Shown here piece by piece: positions 32,675 through 40,020 of a DNA stretch of 64,000 nucleotides (positions within the stretch are counted from its first letter, which is position 1; every line of letters begins with the position of its first letter). The stretch is from Amycolatopsis umgeniensis. Lineage in GTDB: Bacteria > Actinomycetota > Actinomycetes > Mycobacteriales > Pseudonocardiaceae. The stretch covers positions 310,001 to 374,000 of the forward strand of contig NZ_JACHMX010000001.1 of the NCBI RefSeq assembly GCF_014205155.1. Reading direction: 5' to 3'. Under the pieces are notes generated by a model. The model was not told where the DNA came from. It did not search any database and worked only from the letters and a program-made list of their open reading frames with translations. A program made the translations under genes and the position numbers.

Positions 32675-35659
32675 ATGCTTCCGTCTGTCCGCAAGCGTTC
32701 CAACCGGTCCATCGTCGCTTCCTTGGCGCTGGTCACGGCACTGTCCGGGCTGGTGACAGCCCCCGCCGAAGCGGCCATCCCGCCCCAGCAACCAGGCGTC
32801 ACGCTCCGCACGTACGACCTCCAACGCGAGATCACCAAGCTCTGCGTGATCAAGTCCGGCCAGACACCCAACGTCGACAAGCTGATGCCGACGATCAACT
32901 GGACCAGCACGGCCGACTTCGGGCTGGGCGAGCGTTTCGTCTCCGAGGTCATCGGAAACATCAACATCGCTGCCGCCGGCCAGCACGAATTCCGGCTCAC
33001 CAGCGACGACGGCTCCAGGCTTCGCATCGACGGCCAAACGGTGATCAACCACGACGGCCTGCACGGGGCGACGCCCGCGACCGGCTCGGTCCAGTTGAGC
33101 ACGGGGTATCACGCGCTGCGGATCGACCACTTCGACAACACCAACGACCAGCAGGTCACCCTCGAATGGCGGCCGCCGGGCGCGGCCGACTTCACGCTCG
33201 TGCCGAATTCGGTGCTCAGCACCGACGCCGACGTCGTCCGCGTGACCTCGCCGGGACGCAAGGAGTGCGAGGGCGCCGCGGATTCGCCGGGTGACGGCTT
33301 GCCGCTGAACGCCGTCCACCCCGGCTTCACGCTGACCAACCTGCGCCCGAACGGTTTCCAGCCGCAGGTCACCGGCATGGACTGGCTGCCGGACGGGCGG
33401 CTCGCCATCGCCACGTGGGGCGGGTCCGACAAGGTCCTCGGCGAGGTCCACCTGCTGAGCAACGTCAGCGGGAACACCGATCCGACCAAGGTCCAGACCA
33501 AGCGCGTCGCCAGCGGGTTGAAGGAACCGATGGGCGTCAAGTACGTCGACGGCAAGCTGTACGTTTCGGAGAAGACGCGGCTCGTCGAACTGAACGACAC
33601 CAACGGCGACGGCGTGACCGACGACTACCGCACCGTCGCCACCTGGCCGTTCGGCGGCAACTTCCACGAGTTCGCGTTCGGCCTGCTGTACAAGGACGGC
33701 TTCTTCTACGCCAACCTTTCCGTGTCCATCAACTACGGCGGCGCCACGACCGACCCGCAGCCCGCGCCGAACCGCGGCACGACGATCAAGGTCAACAAGG
33801 CCACCGGTCAGGTGTCCTACATCGCCGGCGGGCTGCGCACGCCGCACGGTATCGGCTGGGGCCCGGAAGGCGACGTCTTCGTCACGGACAACCAGGGCGG
33901 CTGGCTGCCGGCGAACAAGCTCGTGCGGGTCAAGCAGGACCGCTTCTTCAACCACTACACCAATCCCCCGGGCCCGTTCGACTCGAAGCCGGTGACAGCG
34001 CCCGTGTTGTGGTTGCCGCACAACGAGATCGCGAACTCGCCGAGCAACATGGTCATGCTGTCGCAGGGCCCCTTCGCCGGGCAGATGGTCTACGGCGACG
34101 TGACCTACGGCGGGCTCCAGCGAGCCTTCCTGGAGAAGGTCAACGGCGAGTACCAGGGCGCCGTTTTCCGGCTCACCCAAGGACTCGAGTCAGGCGTCAG
34201 CCGGATCAGCCTCGGACCGGACGGCGCGATCTACACCGGCGGGATCGACGGCGGGGGCAACTGGGGCCAGCCCGGCAAACTCGCCTACGGCCTCCAGAAG
34301 GTGACTCCCAACGGCACGAACGCCTTCGACATCCGTGCGATGCGGGCCGTCGCGGGCGGATTCGAACTCGAGTACACCCAGCCGCTGTCGGCCGACACCG
34401 CGCAGAACCTCGCGGCGAAGTACCAGGCGCAGCAGTGGCGTTACCAGCCCACCTCCGCGTACGGCGGGCCTAAGGTCGACGAGCAGACCTTGTCCGTCAC
34501 CTCCGCGAGCCTGTCCCCCGACCGCAAGAAGGTCACGCTGCAGGTGGCCGGACTGAAGGCCGGGCACGTGGTGCACGTCCGCTCCCCGCGTCCGTTCGCC
34601 GCGGAATCCGGTGCGGCGCTGTGGAGCACGGAGGCGTGGTACACACTGAACTCGCTGGTCGGCGGCCCGCCGGCGAGCACGACCTACGAGGCGGAGCGTG
34701 CCGCGCTGAGCGGTGGCGCCGCGACCAACACCAACCACGCGGGCTACGCGGGCACCGGATTTGTCGATGGTTACTGGAACCAGGGCGCCGCGACGACGTT
34801 CACCGTGAACGCGCCGAAGGCCGGTGCGTACAACGCGTCCTTGCGCTACTCGAACGGCCCGGATCCGGCCCCAGGGACCAAATCCGTGACCGTCTACGTC
34901 AACGGGACCAAGAGCAAACAGGTCAGGCTCGCCAGCACCGGAAACTGGGACACCTGGAACTCCCAACCGGAAACACTCACCCTCGCCGCCGGGAACAACA
35001 CGATCTCCTATCGCTACGACAGCGGCGACGCGGGCAACGTCAACCTCGACAGCCTCACCGTCACCGAGTCTCAGCGCATCCCACTGTTCAAGGGCACCGA
35101 CCTGAACGCCTGGGAGAAACGCGCGGGCGGCGCCGCGACCTGGCCGGTGTCCGGCGGCGCGATGGAGTCCAACGGCGGCGACATCCGCACGAAGCAGCAG
35201 TTCGGCGATTTCCGGTTGCACGCCGAGTGGAACGAGCCGAACTATCCGCCGGAGGTCACCGGACAGCAGAGGGGCAACAGCGGGATCTATCTCCAGGAGC
35301 GCTACGAACTGCAGGTGCTGGAATCGTTCGGGGACACCACGCTCGCCAACAACGAGGCGGGCGCGATCTACTCGAAGAAGGCGCCTGACCGGAACATGGC
35401 GACGGCTCCCGGGACCTGGCAGACCTACGACGTCACCTTCCGCGCCGCGCGGTTCGACGGCGCCGGGAACAAGACCGACAACGCCCGGGTGACCGTGGTC
35501 TGGAACGGTGTCGTGGTCCACAACGACGTGGCGATCGACGGCGGCACGGGCGACAACAACCCGGAGAACGCCGGGCCGGGCGCGATCCGGCTCCAGGATC
35601 ACGGCGACCCCGGTGAGAACCCGCGGTTCCGCAACATCTGGATCGAACCGATCGGGTAG
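32675..35659 (+). CDS. secreted PA14 / beta-propeller / CBM / DUF1080 multidomain protein
   Basis: 994 residues from ATG 32675 (GAGGAG upstream). Signal peptide 1-32 (ending APAEAA). PA14 domain ~45-165 (GQHEFRLTSDDGSRLRIDGQ). A sorbosone/glucose-dehydrogenase-like beta-propeller ~220-640 (GMDWLPDGRLAIATW, GLRTPHGIGWGPEGDVFVTDNQG). A CBM6/35-like beta-sandwich ~668-795 (TTYEAERAALSGG). A C-terminal DUF1080 (3-keto-disaccharide hydrolase-like) domain ~800-994 (PLFKGTDLNAWEKR, RGNSGIYLQERYELQVLESFG). It likely binds and oxidises or cleaves extracellular glycans; exact reaction unknown. Single gene behind an ACTTTCG-type operator. Confidence 0.9.
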   Translation: MLPSVRKRSNRSIVASLALVTALSGLVTAPAEAAIPPQQPGVTLRTYDLQREITKLCVIKSGQTPNVDKLMPTINWTSTADFGLGERFVSEVIGNINIAAAGQHEFRLTSDDGSRLRIDGQTVINHDGLHGATPATGSVQLSTGYHALRIDHFDNTNDQQVTLEWRPPGAADFTLVPNSVLSTDADVVRVTSPGRKECEGAADSPGDGLPLNAVHPGFTLTNLRPNGFQPQVTGMDWLPDGRLAIATWGGSDKVLGEVHLLSNVSGNTDPTKVQTKRVASGLKEPMGVKYVDGKLYVSEKTRLVELNDTNGDGVTDDYRTVATWPFGGNFHEFAFGLLYKDGFFYANLSVSINYGGATTDPQPAPNRGTTIKVNKATGQVSYIAGGLRTPHGIGWGPEGDVFVTDNQGGWLPANKLVRVKQDRFFNHYTNPPGPFDSKPVTAPVLWLPHNEIANSPSNMVMLSQGPFAGQMVYGDVTYGGLQRAFLEKVNGEYQGAVFRLTQGLESGVSRISLGPDGAIYTGGIDGGGNWGQPGKLAYGLQKVTPNGTNAFDIRAMRAVAGGFELEYTQPLSADTAQNLAAKYQAQQWRYQPTSAYGGPKVDEQTLSVTSASLSPDRKKVTLQVAGLKAGHVVHVRSPRPFAAESGAALWSTEAWYTLNSLVGGPPASTTYEAERAALSGGAATNTNHAGYAGTGFVDGYWNQGAATTFTVNAPKAGAYNASLRYSNGPDPAPGTKSVTVYVNGTKSKQVRLASTGNWDTWNSQPETLTLAAGNNTISYRYDSGDAGNVNLDSLTVTESQRIPLFKGTDLNAWEKRAGGAATWPVSGGAMESNGGDIRTKQQFGDFRLHAEWNEPNYPPEVTGQQRGNSGIYLQERYELQVLESFGDTTLANNEAGAIYSKKAPDRNMATAPGTWQTYDVTFRAARFDGAGNKTDNARVTVVWNGVVVHNDVAIDGGTGDNNPENAGPGAIRLQDHGDPGENPRFRNIWIEPIG

Positions 35660-35822
35660 CAAGAGGACCAGTGCTCGTGAGTGGTGAGGGCGGTATTCAC
35701 CTAGCCGCTGGACCGGATGTCCTCTCGGTGAGCCTGCGGAGCTCGTGCCGGGGCTGATGTGATCGAGCTTGTCGGCTGACGGTTGTGACCGGCATGGCCT
35801 TGATCGACGGAAGTAGCCTCGC
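35660..35822. other. first part of a 337-bp convergent gap
   Basis: Gap between the DUF1080 protein and the repeat protein. Apart from the palindrome at 35823-35869 I see no gene or site in it; 35870-35996 is likewise empty. Confidence 0.6.
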
Positions 35823-35869
35823 GACGGTGGAGGATTTGGGACGTTGAACGTCCCAAATCCTCCACCGTC
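35823..35869. terminator. 47-bp perfect palindrome between convergent genes
   Basis: Arms of 23 nt (GACGGTGGAGGATTTGGGACGTT and complement) around one base. Its core GGGACGTT/AACGTCCC resembles the core of the repeated palindromes at 53.8 and 63.1 kb. Position suggests a two-way terminator or a dispersed palindromic element. Confidence 0.75.
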
Positions 35870-35996
35870 AACTCCAACACCCACGCAACCCGTCATCCTC
35901 GAGCACGCCAGGCGTAGGTGGGCAAATACAGCTCCGCTCTAACCGTCCTCACCCCTTACGAGGACCGGGCCAGCCGATGTCGCCGCTCGGAAGCTG

Positions 35997-37790
35997 TCAG
36001 CGGCGGCAAGGGCCGAGGTCCACCCCTCCCGTCGTCTGCCCGGCGGTGACCGGAACCGGTGTGGCGGAAGCGAAATCGGCCGCGTCTCGGTGCCAGCATT
36101 CGGCATCGGTGTAGTACTTGATCTTGACGTTCTGGGTGGCGAGCCCGTTCACGGTGTACTGCCCGGCCGAATCCGGTGTCGTCCAGTCGATGATGTCGCC
36201 GGTGCGCGCGTTGTAGGTGTAGACGTAGCCGAAGGTCGGCTTGCCGTCCTTGCCGAGGATCTTTCCGCTGACCGAGCCGTTCGGCACGAGCGCGGCGTTC
36301 TCCGTCACCGTGGCGTTCGGCCGCACCCGCACCGGGCGGGCGGCGAAGCGGTCCGCGGCGCCTCCCGACCACTGCCACGCGTAGTCGCCTCGGGAGGAGG
36401 CGAACTCGAGCGGCCAGTCGTACGGGCCGAGACCCTTGATCGTGTAGGTCCCGTCGTTCCGGCTGCAGTTCACGTCGAAGTGGAAGCCGATCCGGGGATC
36501 GACCGCGTACGGGTACACGCAGACGCCGTTCACCGCGGCTGCCGTGGCGCGATCGGTGACCTTCCCGGTGATCGTGCCCGCGGGATCCATTTGGATGTCC
36601 GGGATCGAGACGACCTTGCCGAGTTCGGCGGTGACCGTCCGGGCGTGCCCGATGTCGCCGGTGCCGCCGTTCTGCCCCGCCCATTGGACGCCGTAGCGCT
36701 CGTCCAGCGGCTTGACCAGCAGCTTGTACGCGCCGGGGTCGATCGGCCCGATCACCAGTTTGCCGTTCTCGTCGCTGCAGTAGTACTGATAGTCGGCGTC
36801 GAGGACCCCGACGACCGGAAGGGCGTAGGTGTCGACGCAGATGCGCTCCAGCGGGGCCTTGGTCTTCGCGTCGCGCACGGTGGTCACGATCGAAGCGGCC
36901 GGCTTCATCGACGCCCGGAAGTCGGTGGTCTGCCCGGGGCTCAGATCGACACGCTGCCAGTTCACCGGCTGATAGGAACCGTCCGGTCCCCAGACGCTCA
37001 GCGTGTAGTACCCGAACGGCGGCAAGTCCTCGTAGACCATGACACCGTCGGCTCCGGCGCATTTCCGCAACTGCGGCGGATGTCCCTGTTCGACCTGTGA
37101 GCACGCTCCCGCGACGGGCTTGCCGGTCTTCTCGTCCGTCGCGGTCACTCTCAGTTTCCCGTACGGCGCGATGGCCTCGTCGACGACGGCCACCTCGCCC
37201 TCGGAAACGGCGAAGGTGTCCGCGTCCGGGAAGTTCGACTTCTGCCGGATCCATTGTGTGCGATCGCCGTACGTGATCGCCATCGTGTAGGTGTCCGCCT
37301 TCACGCCGCCGAACGTGTACGTGCCGTCCGCCGCGGTGAGGACCGTCGACCACCACCGCTGGTTCTGATCGGTGAGGCTCACCGACGCGCCCGCGGCGGG
37401 CTTGCCCTGGTCGGTGATCGTCCCTCGGACGGTGGCGGTGCCCTGTCGCAGCCCGAAATCCAGTCCGTGCGGCAGGTCCAGCACGTCCGCGGCGAGCGCG
37501 CTTCCCTTGTTGTGCGACCAAAGCTCGCCGTATCCGGCGGCGGTCGCGCGGGCCTTGTACTTGCCGGGGACGACGTCCGCGATCTCGTAGCGGCCGTCCG
37601 CGCCCGCGCAACCCGAACCCGTTTCCTTCAGGTCCAGATCGAACAAGGTGACGCACGCCCCGGGCACCGGCTCCCCGGAATCCGCGGCCTTCACCACACC
37701 GGACACGACCCCCTGGTCGGCCATGGCCGGGCCGGACATCAGCAGCGCGGCGATCGGTATGGCGGCAGTCAGGAACAGTGCTCTCTTCAT
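35997..37790 (-). CDS. secreted protein of repeated carboxypeptidase-regulatory-like domains
   Basis: 597 residues. Signal peptide 1-24 (ALLMSGPAMADQ). About six beta-sandwich modules of 85-100 residues follow, each with a GxVxxxGKP...V beginning and a DGxYxxxxVxxGxY ending (VSGVVKAADSGEPVPGACV, VRGTITDQGKPAAGASVSL, LRVTATDEKTGKPVAGAC, ITGKVTDRATAAAVNGVCV, VSGKILGKDGKPTFGYVYT). Several have a Cys pair that could form a disulfide. No sortase motif or C-terminal membrane anchor, so it is probably released. Likely adhesive or structural; no enzyme domain. Confidence 0.85.
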   Translation of the reverse strand: MKRALFLTAAIPIAALLMSGPAMADQGVVSGVVKAADSGEPVPGACVTLFDLDLKETGSGCAGADGRYEIADVVPGKYKARATAAGYGELWSHNKGSALAADVLDLPHGLDFGLRQGTATVRGTITDQGKPAAGASVSLTDQNQRWWSTVLTAADGTYTFGGVKADTYTMAITYGDRTQWIRQKSNFPDADTFAVSEGEVAVVDEAIAPYGKLRVTATDEKTGKPVAGACSQVEQGHPPQLRKCAGADGVMVYEDLPPFGYYTLSVWGPDGSYQPVNWQRVDLSPGQTTDFRASMKPAASIVTTVRDAKTKAPLERICVDTYALPVVGVLDADYQYYCSDENGKLVIGPIDPGAYKLLVKPLDERYGVQWAGQNGGTGDIGHARTVTAELGKVVSIPDIQMDPAGTITGKVTDRATAAAVNGVCVYPYAVDPRIGFHFDVNCSRNDGTYTIKGLGPYDWPLEFASSRGDYAWQWSGGAADRFAARPVRVRPNATVTENAALVPNGSVSGKILGKDGKPTFGYVYTYNARTGDIIDWTTPDSAGQYTVNGLATQNVKIKYYTDAECWHRDAADFASATPVPVTAGQTTGGVDLGPCRR

Positions 37791-37836
37791 CGGAAGCTCC
37801 CCTCAGTGTCACGCGAACGATGACGCCGGGGGCCTC

Positions 37837-37868
37837 GTGGTGTCTGCGTCATCTGACACAGACACCAC
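37837..37868 (-). terminator. hairpin downstream of the EI24 gene
   Basis: Perfect 10-bp stem GTGGTGTCTG / CAGACACCAC with a 12-nt loop, 12 bases past the EI24 stop. Confidence 0.65.
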
Positions 37869-37879
37869 CTTCGTGAAGC

Positions 37880-38629
37880 TCAGACTGGCTGATCGACCGC
37901 GAGGACTTCACGGGCGACGAGGACGCCACCGACGAAGCCCACCGGCATGACGATGAGCGCGGCGAACGGGATCAGGCACAGCAACGAAACGGGCAGCCCC
38001 AGCCCGAGCGCGAGCGCGCGGCGTTTACGCAGCACCAGCCTCCGCTGCTTCAGATCCATGCCGCGCCGGTAGAACGGCACGGCGATCAGTTCCAGCGCCA
38101 GGAACCACGCCGTGACCAAGGCCAGCAGGACCGGCACCACGGTCTGCCCCACCACCGGGATGAAGCCCGCGATCAGGAGCGGGATGGTGAACATCAGCGA
38201 GCGCAGGACGAGCAGCAGACCGTCGCGCAACCCCATCACCAGCAACTTCCACCACGACAAGTCCACCGCGCCGGGCACCCCGCCGAGGTCGTCCTCGACC
38301 TTCTCCGCGATGTGCTCGTAGAACGGTCCGCCGATGGCGAGGGTGATCGCCGTGAACCCGATCATGGCGATGGCCAGCGCCATCCCGAACACCGCGGCCC
38401 CGGCCGCCACCCGGACAGCCGTCCGCAGGCCCGAGTCCCAGTCGTCCGCGAACGGGGTGACCAGTGTGGACAGATCGTCGATCCGGAACGCCAGCGCGAT
38501 CACCCCGCCGAGCAGCAGCGCCGTGGTCAGCACCGCGGGCAGCGCCCCGATCAGCAGCAGCTTCGGCGACCGCAGAAGGATGCCGAGGCCACGCCCGAAC
38601 ATCCGGAAACCCGTGAAGAAATCCCGCAT
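37880..38629 (-). CDS. EI24/CysZ-like membrane protein
   Basis: 249 residues with about six hydrophobic segments (LLLIGALPAVLTTALLLGGV, AAVFGMALAIAMIGFTAITL, LMFTIPLLIAGFIPVVGQTV, VLLALVTAWFLALELIAVPF, ...). The order GPFYEHIAEKVEDDLGG and ELIAVPFYRRGMDLKQRRLVLRKRR is characteristic of the EI24 family, which includes the sulfate permease CysZ. No sulfur genes are adjacent, so a transport role is not established. Confidence 0.85.
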   Translation of the reverse strand: MRDFFTGFRMFGRGLGILLRSPKLLLIGALPAVLTTALLLGGVIALAFRIDDLSTLVTPFADDWDSGLRTAVRVAAGAAVFGMALAIAMIGFTAITLAIGGPFYEHIAEKVEDDLGGVPGAVDLSWWKLLVMGLRDGLLLVLRSLMFTIPLLIAGFIPVVGQTVVPVLLALVTAWFLALELIAVPFYRRGMDLKQRRLVLRKRRALALGLGLPVSLLCLIPFAALIVMPVGFVGGVLVAREVLAVDQPV

Positions 38630-38676
38630 CGGACCTTTCTATCAGTGTCCGGGATGTCCGGTCATGGCCGTAGGCC

Positions 38677-40020
38677 TCAAGGGACCCGCAACCGCTGCCC
38701 CGGGTTGAGCAGGTTCCCCGGCGCGTACCGGGCCTTCGCCTCGGCGAGCTTCGGCCAGACGGCGCCGAAGTGCGCACGCCAGTCCTCTGTGGACATCGGC
38801 AGCGCGTTCGACGGGTAGACCTTCCCGCCCCGTTCCCGCGCCTTCCGGTGGAGGTCCACGTTCAGCTCCAGCAACCGCGCGTTGTGCAGCGGATCGTCCG
38901 GCGAACCGGTGCGCAGCGGGGAGAAGAGCCAGGAGATCTCACCCGGCGGCACGCTGAACAGAGGGGTCTTCAACCGGTCGTTCCGCACCGGGTAGAGAAG
39001 GATCAGCCCCGTGGCGCCCAGCTCCGCTTCGCCGGTGGCGGCGAGGGTTTCGGCCACGATCTGCTCGACAGTGTCGTCGGTGAGGAAGACGTTCAGCCAT
39101 TGATGCGGGTGGAACCAGCTTCCCTCGGCCCGTAACGCCGCCTCCCCGTCGGCCATCCGGTTCAGGAAACCGAAGTACGTCGTGTCTTCGACTTCGGACT
39201 CGCCGAAACCGAGCGAGTCCAGCAGCGCGGCCTCGTCCGGCTCCTCGGGTGGCGTGTAGTAGGCGACGGCCTCCAGCATGTACCGCCAGCCGTCGCCGTC
39301 GGGGATCAGCTGGCCTTCCACGTAGTCGAAGCGACCGTCCACGACGACGGCACGCTGATCCGCCAGGAACGCCGGAAGGGAGTCGTAGTAGAGCTTCCAT
39401 CGCCTGGCCCGCGCCGGCGCCGGGATCAGCCGCAAGGTCACGCGGGTGATCACCCCGCATTGCCCGAGACCGCCGAGGACGGCGTCGAAAAGTTCCGCGT
39501 CGGTGTCACGGGAGCAGGTGAGCACCTCGCCGGTGCCGGTGACGACCTCCAGTTCCACCACGCCGTCGGTCTGCGTGCCGTACTGGTGGGTGGCACCGCC
39601 GATGCCGCCGACCACCAGCGTGCCGGCGACGGTCAGCTCGAGGTAGTCGGTGAGCACCGGAGGTGTCAGCCCGTGCGGCAAGGTCGTTTCCAGTACTTCA
39701 CGCCAGCGGGCGCCCGCGTCCACCGACACCAGATCCCCGGTGACCACGCGATGCGGCGGCAACGAGGTCATGTCCAGCACGATCCCGCCTTCGGCCAATC
39801 CCTGGCCGTACGGTGAATGCCCGGCGCCGCGGGCGGCGACCGGCAGGCCCCGGGCGGCGGCGAACCTGAGCACCACGGCCACATCCGTCACCGAGGCGGG
39901 CCGCACCACCAGGCCGGGCCTCGCGTGGATCAGATTTCCCCAGTCACGCCCGGCGATGGAAAGGGCGGCCTCTCCGGTGAGGATCTCTCCGGCGACGGCG
40001 GGCAAGATCTCGTCGGTCAT
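38677..40020 (-). CDS. FAD-dependent oxidoreductase, cytokinin-dehydrogenase-like
   Basis: 447 residues, no signal peptide. BBE-less VAO-type flavoprotein with features of cytokinin dehydrogenases: AGRDWGNLIHARPGLVVRP, VAARGAGHSPYGQG with His68 at the covalent-FAD position, LTDYLELTVAGTL with Asp125 at the plant active-site Asp, VLGGLGQCGVITRVTLRL, HPHQWLNVFL and a terminal YAPGNLLNPGQRL. It may oxidise the side chain of an isopentenyl-adenine-like or other amine substrate. Overlaps the stop of the LAL regulator gene (ATGA). Substrate assignment by sequence likeness only. Confidence 0.8.
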   Translation of the reverse strand: MTDEILPAVAGEILTGEAALSIAGRDWGNLIHARPGLVVRPASVTDVAVVLRFAAARGLPVAARGAGHSPYGQGLAEGGIVLDMTSLPPHRVVTGDLVSVDAGARWREVLETTLPHGLTPPVLTDYLELTVAGTLVVGGIGGATHQYGTQTDGVVELEVVTGTGEVLTCSRDTDAELFDAVLGGLGQCGVITRVTLRLIPAPARARRWKLYYDSLPAFLADQRAVVVDGRFDYVEGQLIPDGDGWRYMLEAVAYYTPPEEPDEAALLDSLGFGESEVEDTTYFGFLNRMADGEAALRAEGSWFHPHQWLNVFLTDDTVEQIVAETLAATGEAELGATGLILLYPVRNDRLKTPLFSVPPGEISWLFSPLRTGSPDDPLHNARLLELNVDLHRKARERGGKVYPSNALPMSTEDWRAHFGAVWPKLAEAKARYAPGNLLNPGQRLRVP

